A stretch of DNA of 64,000 bases from Actinokineospora globicatena (GCF_024171945.1 NZ_JAMTCR010000004.1:248001-312000); one strand, 5' to 3'. Positions 35,574 to 45,768 are shown, numbered from the stretch's first letter. The notes: generated by a model not told the origin, from the letters alone. A program made the numbers and translations.

Positions 35574-36326
35574 GTGACCGAGACGGTGTCGCCGAAGGTG
35601 CAGCTCATCGCCAAGACCGAGTTCCTCGCGCCATCGGACGTGCCGTGGTCGACCGACGCCGACGGCGGGGAGGCGCTGGCCGAGTTCGCGGGCCGCGCCT
35701 GCTACCAGTCGTGGCGCAAGCCGAACCCGGCCACGGCGACCAACGCGGGCTACATCAAGCACATCATCGAGGTCGGCCACCTCTCGGTGCTCGAGCACGG
35801 CAGCGTCTCCTTCTACATCTCCGGCATCTCCCGGTCGCTGACCCACGAGCTGATCCGGCACCGGCACTTCTCCTACTCGCAGCTCTCGCAGCGCTACGTC
35901 CCGGAGAAGTCGGCCGCCATGGTCGAGCCCGAGGTCATCGCGAGCGACCCGGAGCTGCACGAGAAGTTCCTCGCCGCCGCCCAGGCCGCGCAGGACGCCT
36001 ACAACGAGCTGCTCGCGGGCCTGGAGAAGAAGTTCGCCGACGTGCCCAGCGCGACCCTGCGCAAGAAGCAGGCCCGCCAGGCGGCGCGCGCGATCCTGCC
36101 CAACGCGACCGAGACCCGCATCGTGGTGACCGGCAACTACCGCGCGTGGCGGCACTTCATCGCCATGCGCGCCACCGAGCACGCCGACGTCGAGATCCGC
36201 GCGCTGGCCATCGAGTGCCTGCGCCAGATGCAGAAGGCCGCGGGCAACGTGTTCGCCGACTTCACCATCTCCGCGCTGCCCGACGGCACCGAGGTCGCCT
36301 CCAGCCCGCTCGTCGCCGAGGGCTGA
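35574..36326 (+). CDS. thyX: Flavin-dependent thymidylate synthase ThyX
   Basis: Makes dTMP from dUMP with FAD and methylene-tetrahydrofolate. The 250-residue protein carries the ThyX signature R-H-R-x7-S as [13 protein letters not shown] starting at residue 95, plus [28 protein letters not shown], and [23 protein letters not shown] at 35574 has GAGGAT about eight bases upstream. It is followed four bases later by an ACT-domain gene; thyX-dapA-rnj-ftsK order is conserved in mycobacteria. Confidence 0.97.
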   Translation: MTETVSPKVQLIAKTEFLAPSDVPWSTDADGGEALAEFAGRACYQSWRKPNPATATNAGYIKHIIEVGHLSVLEHGSVSFYISGISRSLTHELIRHRHFSYSQLSQRYVPEKSAAMVEPEVIASDPELHEKFLAAAQAAQDAYNELLAGLEKKFADVPSATLRKKQARQAARAILPNATETRIVVTGNYRAWRHFIAMRATEHADVEIRALAIECLRQMQKAAGNVFADFTISALPDGTEVASSPLVAEG

Positions 36327-36329
36327 GCG

Positions 36330-36719
36330 GTGCGGCGCCTCGTCATCGACGTGGTCGCGGGCGACTACGCGGTCACCCGGTTCGAACCGGGTACCGCGCT
36401 GCCCGCCGACCTGCTGACCGCCACCGGCCTGGTGTCGGTCACCAGCACCCCCGACGAGGTCTCGGTGGTGGCCCCCGCCGGGGTGACGCCCGAGGGCGGT
36501 CGCACCGAGCCGGGGTGGCGGCTGCTGACCGTGCGCGGCCCGCTGGAGTTCACCCTCACCGGGATCATGGCCTCCATCGCGGGCTCGCTCGCGGCGGCCG
36601 GGGTGTCGCTGTTCGCGTTGTCCACCTTCGACACCGACCACGTGCTGGTGCACGACTCCGACCTGGCGCGCGCGGTGACCGCGTTGCGCGAGGCCGGTCA
36701 CGACGTGCACACGAGTTGA
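36330..36719 (+). CDS. ACT-domain protein
   Basis: Protein of 129 residues of the small tandem-ACT (ACT_7/CASTOR-like) kind that may sense an amino acid. The C-terminal half shows RLLTVRGPLEFTLTGIMASI, AGSLAAAGVSLFALSTFDTD and HVLVHDSDLARAVTALREAG, the usual ACT beta-alpha-beta pattern. N-terminal half RRLVIDVVAGDYAVTRFEPG. No enzyme domain. The GTG start lies four bases after thyX, so it is cotranscribed. Ligand unknown. Confidence 0.85.
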   Translation: MRRLVIDVVAGDYAVTRFEPGTALPADLLTATGLVSVTSTPDEVSVVAPAGVTPEGGRTEPGWRLLTVRGPLEFTLTGIMASIAGSLAAAGVSLFALSTFDTDHVLVHDSDLARAVTALREAGHDVHTS

Positions 36720-36782
36720 CCGGTTCGCTCTCGCGCGCGCGGGTCACCCACTAGGATTCGCGCGGCCAGAGGAGGTTTGCCG

Positions 36783-38255
36783 GTGTCGCAGGATCAGGGT
36801 TCCACCGTCGCGCATGGACCCCGGGTGGTGGCGGGTCGCTACGCGATCCTCAACGAGCTCGGCCGGGGCGGGATGGGCGTCGTGTGGCTCGCCGAGGACC
36901 GCATGATCGGGCGGCACGTGGCGATCAAGGAGTTGCACCTGCCCGACGGGGTGCCCGCCAGTGAGCGCGCGGTGTTCGAGGAGCGGGTGCTGCGCGAGGC
37001 GCGCACCGCGGGTCGGCTCAACGACCCGGCCGTGGTCACGGTGTACGACGTGGTCCAGGAGTCCGGGGCCACCTACATCGTCATGGAGCTGATCCAGGCC
37101 CCGACGCTGTCGGACATCGTGCGCGAGCGCGGTCCGATGCCCGCGGAGCAGGTGGCGAAGCTGGCCGAGCAACTGCTCTCGGCGCTAGAGGCCGCGCACC
37201 AGGCTGGGATCGTGCACCGCGACGTGAAGCCGAGCAACATCATGCTCGCCGCGAACGGCCGGGCGAAGCTCACCGACTTCGGCATCGCGCAGTCGCTCGA
37301 CGACCCGAGGCTGACCAGCAGCGGCATCCTCATCGGCTCGCCCACCTACATGGCCCCGGAGCGCATCCGCGGCGAGGAGGCGGGCGCCGGGTCGGACCTG
37401 TGGGCGCTGGGCGCGGTGCTGTTCTACGCGATCGAGGGCTACAACCCGTTCGAGCGGCCGACCACGGCGGCGACCATGCACGCGATCCTCGCCGACGTCC
37501 CGCACCTGACCAGGGCGCAGGGCGCGCTGGCCTCGGTGATCAGCGGCCTGATGATCGGCACCCCCGCCGCCCGGCTGACCGCGGCCCAGGTGCGCGGGCT
37601 GCTCACGTACGTCCCGACCGGTCCGCCCACCGGCCCGACCGTGATGACCGGCGGCACTGCCTACTTCCCGCACCAGCAGGCCACCGGCGTGGTGCCGACG
37701 CAGCCCCAGGCCCCGGTCAAGTCGCGCGCCAAGCTGCTCGCGATCGGTGCCGCGGTCGCGCTGGTGCTGGGCGCGGTCGGCGGCTTCTTCCTGAACCAGG
37801 CGATCAACGCGCCGTCGGAGCAGGAGCAGGCCCAGGTGGTGCAGAAGTTCACCTACGGCCAGGGCGGCGACTTCCCCGCGTTCTCCATCTCGGACGGGTA
37901 CTGCAACCTCAGCGCGCTGCAGAAGAACACCTCGTTCGACTCCAATGACGACTGTCGCAAGCAGTTCCAGATCCAGGTCTACGGCACCTTGGATCCGGGG
38001 AGCTCGTCGGCGCCGTGGAGCTACAAGCGCGGTGAGCTCGAGGCGCTGGGGGAGTCTTACTGCGGGTGGCTGTTCAGCACTGAGCGCGTAGAGGACACGG
38101 TCAAGAAAGACCTGACCTATGCGGTAGTCCTACCGTCGCAGGCGACCTGGGACGCCGAGGACTCCTCCGCCGGGCGTGACCACACGGTGCACTGCGTGCT
38201 GGTCCGCAAGGACGGCGGGATGATCACCGGCGGGCAGGTCAAGACCCCGTCCTGA
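36783..38255 (+). CDS. Membrane Ser/Thr protein kinase (PknB-like, no PASTA)
   Basis: Eukaryotic-type kinase of 490 residues. Kinase domain residues 20-280: glycine loop ELGRGGMGVVWLAE, Lys49 in VAIKELHL, catalytic HRDVKPSNIML, DFGIAQS, and SPTYMAPERIRGEEAGAGSD. A Pro/Thr-rich juxtamembrane segment, a membrane span (LLAIGAAVALVLGAVGGFFL, about 320-340) and an extracellular domain of about 150 residues with four cysteines follow; no PASTA repeats. GTG at 36783 with AGAGGAGG seven bases upstream. Signal and substrates unknown. Confidence 0.93.
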   Translation: MSQDQGSTVAHGPRVVAGRYAILNELGRGGMGVVWLAEDRMIGRHVAIKELHLPDGVPASERAVFEERVLREARTAGRLNDPAVVTVYDVVQESGATYIVMELIQAPTLSDIVRERGPMPAEQVAKLAEQLLSALEAAHQAGIVHRDVKPSNIMLAANGRAKLTDFGIAQSLDDPRLTSSGILIGSPTYMAPERIRGEEAGAGSDLWALGAVLFYAIEGYNPFERPTTAATMHAILADVPHLTRAQGALASVISGLMIGTPAARLTAAQVRGLLTYVPTGPPTGPTVMTGGTAYFPHQQATGVVPTQPQAPVKSRAKLLAIGAAVALVLGAVGGFFLNQAINAPSEQEQAQVVQKFTYGQGGDFPAFSISDGYCNLSALQKNTSFDSNDDCRKQFQIQVYGTLDPGSSSAPWSYKRGELEALGESYCGWLFSTERVEDTVKKDLTYAVVLPSQATWDAEDSSAGRDHTVHCVLVRKDGGMITGGQVKTPS

Positions 38256-38282
38256 CCGCTACCACTCGGTAGGGTGGGTGGC

Positions 38283-38903
38283 ATGGGTGTCGCCAGGGAC
38301 GAACGCGCGCAGTTGAGCAACCTGTTCACCGAGGTCGGGCCGGATGCGCCGACCCTGTGCGACGGCTGGACCAGCCGGGACCTCGCCGCGCACCTGGTGG
38401 TGCGGGAGCGGCGCCTGGACGCGGCCCCGGGCATCATGATCAAGGCACTGGCCGGGTACACCGCGCGGGTCCAGCGCTCGTACGCTGCCCGTCCCTGGCC
38501 GGAACTGGTCGACCTGGTGCGCACAGGCCCGCCCGTGCTCTCGCCGTTCCGGCTGGTCGACGAGCAGGTCAACACCACCGAGTACTTCATCCACCACGAG
38601 GACGTCCGCCGCGCCGCGCCCGGGTGGGAGCCACGACCGGCCGACGAGACTCGCGACCGCGCGCTGTGGGCCGCACTGAGCCGCACCGCCCGGTTGTACT
38701 ACCGGCGCAGCCCGGTCGGCGTCGTGCTGCGCACCCCGGACGGTCGGGCCATCACCGCCCGCGCGGGCGCCGACCCGGTCACCATCACCGGTGAACCCGG
38801 CGAGCTCCTCCTGGACGCCTTCGGCCGCACCAAGACCAGGATCGACCACACCGGACCGGAGGCCGCCATCGCGACCGTCCGCTCGCTCCGACGAGGACTC
38901 TGA
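38283..38903 (+). CDS. TIGR03085-family DinB-like metal-binding protein
   Basis: Protein of 206 residues of the actinobacterial TIGR03085 family, relatives of mycothiol-dependent maleylpyruvate isomerases. Seen: LCDGWTSRDLAAHLVVRERR with an early His, the central motif TTEYFIHHEDVRRAAPGWEP with further His/Glu ligands, and the tail LLLDAFGRTKTRIDHTGPEA. Probable metal-dependent thiol transferase or its regulator; true substrate unknown. ATG at 38283; a start at 38274 would add three residues. It follows the kinase gene by 27 bp. Confidence 0.9.
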   Translation: MGVARDERAQLSNLFTEVGPDAPTLCDGWTSRDLAAHLVVRERRLDAAPGIMIKALAGYTARVQRSYAARPWPELVDLVRTGPPVLSPFRLVDEQVNTTEYFIHHEDVRRAAPGWEPRPADETRDRALWAALSRTARLYYRRSPVGVVLRTPDGRAITARAGADPVTITGEPGELLLDAFGRTKTRIDHTGPEAAIATVRSLRRGL

Positions 38904-38918
38904 CCCTGGTCGCGCCTG

Positions 38919-38927
38919 TTGTCCACA
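38919..38927 (+). other. DnaA-box-like nonamer TTGTCCACA
   Basis: Exact TTGTCCACA in the 94-bp gap before dapA; a near-inverted TTGTGCACGG lies just after it on the opposite strand. Could affect dapA transcription or be incidental. Confidence 0.35.
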
Positions 38928-38961
38928 ACCCCCCGAACCGTGCACAACATGGCAGTGGTAG

Positions 38962-40011
<1,050 letters not shown>

Positions 40012-40051
40012 GCCGCCCCGCCGGTTCGACAGAGGGCCGGGTGGTGCGCCA

Positions 40052-41755
40052 GTGAGCCAACAGCCCCCCAAGTCGGGCAAGTGGCCGACCAACCCGCCGC
40101 CCGCGCTGCCCGAGGGCGGCCTGCGCGTGGTGGCGCTGGGCGGCATCGGCGAGGTCGGCCGGAACATGACCGTCTTCGAGCACGCGGGCAGGCTGCTCAT
40201 CGTCGACTGCGGGGTGCTCTTCCCCGAGGACCAGCAGCCCGGCGTCGACCTGATCCTGCCCGACTTCCGGCCCATCGAGGCCCGGCTGCACGAGATCGAC
40301 GCGCTGGTGCTCACCCACGGCCACGAGGACCACATCGGCGCGGTCCCGTTCCTGCTGCGGCTGCGCCCCGACCTGCCGGTCGTCGGCTCCCGGTTCACCC
40401 TCGCGCTGGTCGCCGCCAAGTGCAAGGAGCACCGGCTCGACCCGCGGCTGCGCGAGGTCACCGAGGGCGAGAAGATCAGCTACGGCGAGTTCGACCTGGA
40501 GTTCTTCGCGGTCAACCACTCCATCCCGGACGCGCTCGCGGTCGCCATCCGCACCCCGGCGGGCATCGTGCTGCACACCGGTGACATCAAGCTCGACCAG
40601 CTCCCGCTCGACGGCAGGCTCACCGACCTCGCCGGGTTCTCCCGCCTCGGTGACGAGGGCGTCGACCTGTTCCTGGTCGACTCCACCAACGCCGAGGTCC
40701 CCGGGTTCGTCATCTCCGAGCGCGAGATCGGCCCGGTCATCGACGGCGTCATCGCGCGCGCGGGCCAGCGGGTCATCGTGGCCTGCTTCGCCAGCCACGT
40801 GCACCGGGTCCAGCAGGTGCTCGACGTGGCGGTGGCGCACGGCCGCCGGGTCGCCCTGGTGGGCCGCTCGATGGTGCGCAACATGGGCATCGCCGCGGAC
40901 CTCAAGCTGCTGTCGGTGCCGCCCGGGCTGCTGGTGAACCTGGACGAGGCCATGGCCATGCCCGAGGACAAGGTGCTGTTCGTGTCCACCGGGTCCCAGG
41001 GCGAGCCGCTCTCGGCGCTGTCGCGGATGGCGCGCGGCGAGCACCGGCAGATCTCCATCCGGCCCGGCGACACCGTCATCCTGGCCAGCTCGCTGATCCC
41101 GGGCAACGAGAACGCGGTGTTCGGCGTGGTCAACGGCCTGGTTCGGCTCGGCGCGCACGTGGTGCACCAGGGCAACGCCAAGGTGCACGTCTCCGGGCAC
41201 GCGCCAGCCGGTGAGCTGCTGTTCCTCTACAACGCGGTCCGCCCCAGCAACGTCATGCCGGTGCACGGCGAGTGGCGGCACCTGCGGGCCAACGCCGAGC
41301 TCGCGGTCAAGACCGGGGTGCCCGCCGACCACGTGGTCATCGCCGAGGACGGCGTGGTGGTCGACCTGGTCGACGGGCGCGCCGCGATCACCGGCCGGGT
41401 CGAGGTCGGCCACGTCTACGTCGACGGCCTCTCGGTCGGCGACGTCGGCGAGTCGACGCTGTCCGACCGGTTGGTGCTCGGCGAGGGCGGCTTCATCGCC
41501 ATCACCATCGTGATCGACTCGACCACCGGCCGCGCGGTGTCCCCGCCGACGGTGTCCGGGCGCGGTTTCTCCGATGACCCCAAGGCGCTCGACGACGTGG
41601 TGTCGCTGGTGGAGATGGAGCTCTCGCACACCGAGTCCGAGGGCATCACCGACACCCACCGCATCGCGCAGGCGGTCCGCCGGGTGGTCGGCCGCTGGGT
41701 GGCCGACACCTACCGCAGGCGGCCGATGATCGTCCCGACGGTCATCCCGGTCTGA
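40052..41755 (+). CDS. rnj: Ribonuclease J
   Basis: Metallo-beta-lactamase/beta-CASP ribonuclease with 5'-3' exo- and endonuclease activity, acting in rRNA and mRNA processing. The 567-residue protein has LGGIGEVGRNMTVFEHAGRL, the zinc motif HGHEDHIGA (His89, His91, Asp93, His94), VNHSIPDALAVAI, TGDIKLDQLPLDGRLTDL, the beta-CASP region (VACFASHVHRVQQVLDVAVA, VGRSMVRNMGIA, STGSQGEPLSALSRMARGEH), and HVSGHAPAGEL. GTG at 40052. The order dapA-rnj is conserved in mycobacteria. A long terminator hairpin follows. Confidence 0.96.
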   Translation: MSQQPPKSGKWPTNPPPALPEGGLRVVALGGIGEVGRNMTVFEHAGRLLIVDCGVLFPEDQQPGVDLILPDFRPIEARLHEIDALVLTHGHEDHIGAVPFLLRLRPDLPVVGSRFTLALVAAKCKEHRLDPRLREVTEGEKISYGEFDLEFFAVNHSIPDALAVAIRTPAGIVLHTGDIKLDQLPLDGRLTDLAGFSRLGDEGVDLFLVDSTNAEVPGFVISEREIGPVIDGVIARAGQRVIVACFASHVHRVQQVLDVAVAHGRRVALVGRSMVRNMGIAADLKLLSVPPGLLVNLDEAMAMPEDKVLFVSTGSQGEPLSALSRMARGEHRQISIRPGDTVILASSLIPGNENAVFGVVNGLVRLGAHVVHQGNAKVHVSGHAPAGELLFLYNAVRPSNVMPVHGEWRHLRANAELAVKTGVPADHVVIAEDGVVVDLVDGRAAITGRVEVGHVYVDGLSVGDVGESTLSDRLVLGEGGFIAITIVIDSTTGRAVSPPTVSGRGFSDDPKALDDVVSLVEMELSHTESEGITDTHRIAQAVRRVVGRWVADTYRRRPMIVPTVIPV

Positions 41756-41800
41756 TCCGGCGCCAACTGCCGGTCCGGCCGGGCGTCGGTCGTGGCAGTC

Positions 41801-41840
41801 TCGGACCGGGCGCGGGCAGCACAGCCCGCGCCCGATCCGA
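41801..41840 (+). terminator. Long hairpin terminator after rnj
   Basis: 41801-41817 pairs with 41824-41840 (16 of 17 pairs), loop AGCACA. The Shine-Dalgarno of the next gene begins at its 3' edge, so the hairpin could also influence translation of that gene. Confidence 0.7.
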
Positions 41841-41851
41841 GGGGGATGGCG

Positions 41852-42829
41852 ATGACGTCGAACGTGAGCAGGCGCGCGGCGCTCGGTCTTGGGGCGGCCG
41901 CGGTGGCCGTGGTGGGCACCGGGGTCCCGGCGGCCGCTGCTGAGTCCGCCGGGGTTTCTGAGGCTTTCGGGCGCGGTCCGGCTGAGCGGATCCGGCGGCG
42001 CTACCGGGCCGAGACGCAGCGGGCGGGCGGGGCCTGGCAGGCGCTGATCAGCCACGCCGGTCAGCCGGTGGTCACCGACCAGGCCGACGACGTGGTGGAG
42101 GCCTACAGCGTCAACAAGGTCGCGGTGGCGGTCGCGGTGCTGGACAAGATCGACCGCGGCGAGGCCGCGCTGACGCAGCGCCTCGAGGTCACCCAGGACA
42201 TCGTGAGCTCCACCGGCGACGGCATCTTCCCGCTCGACGGCGCCTACCCGAGCTCGGTCACCGTCGGCCACGCGCTGGCCCTGCTGCTGACCGTCTCCGA
42301 CGACACCGCGAACCGGTTGGCGGGCCTGGTGACGCCGACGGTCGAGGTCAACAGCACGTTGGTGGCCAAGGGTTTCCCGCGCACGCAGGTGTCCCCGTCG
42401 GCGAACCCGAACCGCTTCTACCTCGGCAAGACCACCCCGCGCGAGACCCACGACCTGCTCAACGCCCTGGCCGCCGGTCGCCTGCTGTCCCCGTCGTCGA
42501 CCGCCTTCCTGCTCAAGATCCTGCGCTCCCAAGCCGCCCACACCGACGGCATCCGCCGCGACCTCTCCTCGGACGAACGCGCCCGAGTCGCCACCAAGGC
42601 GGGCTGGTTCCTCAACGGCCGCAACGAAGCAGGCATCGTCTTCGACCCCGCGGGCGCCCCCGCCCTCACCTACGCCCTCTTCTCCCAGGACGCGGGCGAC
42701 CCCGCCGACTTCGGCGGCACCCACGCCGCCGTGCGCGCCCGCGTGGCCCTGGGCCGCCTCTTCGTCGACCTCACCGCAGACGGCGGAACTCCCCGCACCG
42801 CCGCCTACACCCCGACCAACGGCGGATAA
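41852..42829 (+). CDS. Tat-exported class A beta-lactamase-like serine hydrolase
   Basis: Exported protein of 325 residues. A Tat signal (SRRAALGLGAAAVAVVGTGV, ending PAAAAES) is followed by a penicillin-recognising fold: S-x-x-K as SVNK with Ser86, SDD in VSDDTANRLAG in place of SDN, and KAG in TKAGWFLNG in place of KTG. The deviations leave true beta-lactamase activity open; a transpeptidase-like esterase is equally possible. ATG at 41852 has GAGGGGG six bases upstream, better than ATG at 41846. The last 350 bases use almost only C-ending codons. Followed by a dispersed repeat. Confidence 0.85.
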   Translation: MTSNVSRRAALGLGAAAVAVVGTGVPAAAAESAGVSEAFGRGPAERIRRRYRAETQRAGGAWQALISHAGQPVVTDQADDVVEAYSVNKVAVAVAVLDKIDRGEAALTQRLEVTQDIVSSTGDGIFPLDGAYPSSVTVGHALALLLTVSDDTANRLAGLVTPTVEVNSTLVAKGFPRTQVSPSANPNRFYLGKTTPRETHDLLNALAAGRLLSPSSTAFLLKILRSQAAHTDGIRRDLSSDERARVATKAGWFLNGRNEAGIVFDPAGAPALTYALFSQDAGDPADFGGTHAAVRARVALGRLFVDLTADGGTPRTAAYTPTNGG

Positions 42830-42844
42830 TTCCGTCTTCTGGGT

Positions 42845-43012
42845 GACAGAAGTTATCCACATGTGGATCTCCGCAGGGGTCGGTTCAAGATCGACTGTCG
42901 GGGGGTCCTTGTAGACTGGACCAGGGCCGCCCCCCGGAGAGGGTGGGGGCTGGGCGGGGGAGGGACCGCGCGCGGGCGCGAAGCGGGGCAGGTGGGGTAA
43001 GAGGCGCGTCGC
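42845..43012 (+). repeat. Dispersed repeat, copy A, with DnaA-box-like nonamer
   Basis: About 165 bp that match the reverse complement of 55288-55449. Shared blocks read in order: GACAGAAGTT, TCCACA, ATCTCCG, TCAAGATC, ACTGTCGG, GTAGACTG, CCAGGG, a 23-base identical block at 42928-42950, then GGGCGCGAAGCGGGGC-type and GGGGTAAGAGG. It starts 16 bases after the beta-lactamase-like gene, between convergent genes, like copy B. No coding sequence is evident. Contains TTATCCACA at 42853-42861 inside a palindrome ATCCACATGTGGAT (42855-42868). Confidence 0.8.
42853..42861 (+). other. DnaA-box consensus TTATCCACA in repeat copy A
   Basis: Exact match to the general bacterial DnaA-box consensus, at the outer end of the repeat. 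Copy B has TTGTCCACA at the matching position. Confidence 0.45.
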
Positions 43013-43340
43013 GGGCCGACTGTAGGTGCTGGGTGAGGTGCTGCGGCGGTGGGTTGGGGCTGGCTGCGGCCGACGAGGCGCGCAGGCCGGGGCCCTGGGT
43101 TGTGGGCTGGTCTAGGTGGGATTTCGTTGGTGCAGCAGGGTTCCTGGATGGCTCGGCAGGGTTGCTGGATGGGACTCGGTCACCTGGTGGGACCGCTCTG
43201 CTGCGGCGCCACTGGATTTCCGGTCGGGAATGCCTGCTGCACTGGGGAAATCGCCGGTGTCGCCTGAGGTTCTGCCCAAGAATGACTGCCGTGTCGGAGG
43301 ATTGGGTTGCGTCGACCAGATGCCCGTTCAGCACGAAAGG
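43013..43340. other. Non-coding remainder of the convergent gap
   Basis: Nothing convincing. Plus-strand frames at 43049-43267 and 43116-43403 read as Trp/Cys/Gly-rich sequence with no family resemblance and no good ribosome binding site. Plus strand is G-rich up to 43120 and balanced afterwards. Confidence 0.4.
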
Positions 43341-43374
43341 CACCAGGCCCGGGGTGGGGACCCCGGGCCTGGTG
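43341..43374 (-). terminator. Terminator of the SulP-carbonic anhydrase gene
   Basis: Perfect 14-bp stem (43341-43354 with 43361-43374), 6-nt loop, 18 bases beyond the stop codon of the minus-strand gene. Confidence 0.8.
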
Positions 43375-43392
43375 GTGTGCTGGCGTGGTGGG

Positions 43393-45645
43393 TCAGCCGG
43401 TGAGGGCGGTGTCGGCCAGGGGGGCGAGGCGGTCGTTGTCCAGCATGAGGAGGGCGCCGGAGGGGATGTCGAAGAAGAGGCCGACCAGGCGGATGTCGCT
43501 GGCGGCCACCTCGGGGATGGCGCGGAGCTTCTCCAGTTGCACGGCCACGTTCACCATCGCCAGTTGGTCCACTTCGGACCAGCCCGCTTCGGCGGCGTGC
43601 TCGGCGATGGGGTGGCCCGCGCGCAGGGCGTCGAGGCTGGGTTCGCCCCAGCGGAGCCATTGGCCCATGGGGTCGTTCTCGGGCATGGTGCGCCGGTCGG
43701 CCAGCAGGGCGGCCATGCCGCCGCAGCGGGAGTGGCCGCACACCACCAGGGTCGGCACCTGCAACGCGCGCACCGCGTACAGCACCCCCGCGTGCACCGA
43801 CTGGTCACCGACCGGGCCCGGGTCGGGGACGAGGTTGCCGACGTTGCGGATGGTGAACAGGTCGCCGGGGCCGGAGGCGGTGATGACGTTCGGCACGATG
43901 CGGGAGTCGGCGCAGGTCAGGAAGACCGCGTGCGGTTGCTGGGAACCCGCGAGCTTGCGCAGGTGCGGGCGCAGCGCGGGCGCCCCGGTGCGTTGGTACT
44001 CCTGGGCGCCGGTCACCAGCGGCCGGAGCACGTGGTCGTGCTGCGAGCGCGGCACCGGGATCAAGGGGCGTTCCTCGTGCTCGGTGTCCTGCCAGTGCGA
44101 CCACGGGGAGAACCACCGGGGCAGGCCGCTGCGCTGCCGGGGCATGGCGCCGATCTCGTCGACCGCGACCGTGCCGCCGGTGCCCTCGTGCTGGCGCTGC
44201 CAGGCGGAGAGGTGTTCGTAGGCGGCGTGGTCGAGGTAGTCGACGACCAGCTCCAGTTGCACCGCGCTGCCGTCGGGGACCTGGGTCAGCACCCGCGAGA
44301 GCCGGGGCACCGACAGGAAGCTCAAGGTGCCCTCGACGATCACCGCGCAGCGCGGCCTGCCGTCCTCATCGGTGTCATCGCCGGTGCGCACCCGCACCCG
44401 GGCCCACACCACACGGCGCAGCATCCCCAGCAGCGACACCGCGAGGCCGAGCAGCACGCCCTGCAACAGGTCGAGCAGCACCACACCGGCCAGCGTGACC
44501 AGGTAGACGTGCAGGTCGCTGTGCTTGCGGGCGACCGCCATGTCCGCTAGCCGCACCAGCTTCACGCCCATCACGATCAGCAGCCCGGCCAGCGCGGCCA
44601 GCGGCACCTGCTCGACGAGGCCGACCAGCAGCACGGTGAACAGCAGCACCCAGATCCCGTGCAGGATGGCCGAGGCCCTGGTCCGCGCACCGGCGCGGAC
44701 GTTGGTGGAGCTGCGCACGATCACCCCGGTGACCGGCAGCCCGCCGAGCAGGCCGGAGACCACGTTCGCGCTGCCCTGCCCGACCAGCTCCCGGTTCAGG
44801 TCGCTGCGGTGGCCGGTGGCCAGCTTGTCCACCGACACCGCCGAGAGCAGGCTCTCCACGCTGGCGATGATCGTCATGGTCGCCACGCCGACGGCGAAGG
44901 CGAACCACTGCCCGTCCGGCAGCGCGGGCAGGTGGATGGCGGAGAGCGGGTCGTCCGGAAGCGCCACGCGGTCCACGTCGACGGTCAGCAGCAGGCTCGC
45001 CCCGGTCACCAGCACGATCGCCACCAGCGGCCCGGGCACCCCGCGCAGCTTGGCGGGCATCCGCGGCCACAGCGCCAACATCCCGATGACCAGTAATCCC
45101 AGCGCGGCGGCGGCGGGGTTCAACCCCACGACCGCGGCGGGCAGGTCGCGCACGTTCTCCCAGGCGGACGCCTCCGCCGCGCCGCCCGTGAGGACGTGCA
45201 GCTGGCCGAGGACGATGGTCACGCCGATGCCCGCGAGCATCGCGTGGACGACGGTGGGGGAGATGGCGAGCGCGGCGCGGCCGATCCGGCAGGCGCCGAG
45301 AACGAGTTGCAGCACACCGGCGAGCACGGTGATCGCGCAGGTGACGGCCCAGCCGAACTGGCTGACCAGCTCGGCGACGACCACGGTCAGCCCCGCGGCG
45401 GGGCCGCTGACCTGCAGGGGGGAGCCGCCCAGTGATCCGGCGACGATGCCGCCGACGACGGCGGCGATGAGCCCGGCCATGACCGGCGCGCCGGAGGCGG
45501 CGGCGATCCCGACGGACAGGGGGATGGCGACGAGGAAGACGACGAGCGAGGCGGAGAGGTCGAAGCGGGCGTCGTGGCGCAGCCAGCGGCTGGCGCGCCC
45601 CAGTGGCGGTGCGTGTGCTGATCCGCTCGGGCGTAGCTGGCCCAT
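43393..45645 (-). CDS. SulP anion transporter fused to beta-carbonic anhydrase
   Basis: Bifunctional membrane protein of 750 residues. Residues 25-430: SulP transporter with about 10-12 membrane segments (FDLSASLVVFLVAIPLSVGI, GSPLQVSGPAAGLTVVVAEL, ASVESLLSAVSVDKLATGHR). Then a STAS-like region (VIVEGTLSFLSVPRLSRVLT, about 440-520). C-terminal beta-carbonic anhydrase (540-750) with zinc ligands Cys578 and Asp580 (TCADSRIVPN) and His638/Cys641 (CGHSRCGGMAAL). The most likely job is bicarbonate uptake coupled to CO2/HCO3- conversion. ATG start; a perfect AGGTAAA-N6-TTTACCT palindrome lies 124 bp upstream. Confidence 0.93.
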   Translation of the reverse strand: MGQLRPSGSAHAPPLGRASRWLRHDARFDLSASLVVFLVAIPLSVGIAAASGAPVMAGLIAAVVGGIVAGSLGGSPLQVSGPAAGLTVVVAELVSQFGWAVTCAITVLAGVLQLVLGACRIGRAALAISPTVVHAMLAGIGVTIVLGQLHVLTGGAAEASAWENVRDLPAAVVGLNPAAAALGLLVIGMLALWPRMPAKLRGVPGPLVAIVLVTGASLLLTVDVDRVALPDDPLSAIHLPALPDGQWFAFAVGVATMTIIASVESLLSAVSVDKLATGHRSDLNRELVGQGSANVVSGLLGGLPVTGVIVRSSTNVRAGARTRASAILHGIWVLLFTVLLVGLVEQVPLAALAGLLIVMGVKLVRLADMAVARKHSDLHVYLVTLAGVVLLDLLQGVLLGLAVSLLGMLRRVVWARVRVRTGDDTDEDGRPRCAVIVEGTLSFLSVPRLSRVLTQVPDGSAVQLELVVDYLDHAAYEHLSAWQRQHEGTGGTVAVDEIGAMPRQRSGLPRWFSPWSHWQDTEHEERPLIPVPRSQHDHVLRPLVTGAQEYQRTGAPALRPHLRKLAGSQQPHAVFLTCADSRIVPNVITASGPGDLFTIRNVGNLVPDPGPVGDQSVHAGVLYAVRALQVPTLVVCGHSRCGGMAALLADRRTMPENDPMGQWLRWGEPSLDALRAGHPIAEHAAEAGWSEVDQLAMVNVAVQLEKLRAIPEVAASDIRLVGLFFDIPSGALLMLDNDRLAPLADTALTG

Positions 45646-45768
45646 GGCGGAACCTCCTGTGCGTCAGGTGAGTTGTCGGATGTCATCGCTGGTCAGGTGA
45701 CCGACGCCGGGAACACCCGGCGCCGTGAGCACATGGTGACCGATCGACCACGATGTGTCGCGTCCGTG

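Noticed and set aside
43116..43403. 95-codon plus-strand frame between the convergent genes
   Set aside because: Runs through the terminator hairpin of the SulP-CA gene, has no Shine-Dalgarno and no recognisable fold.
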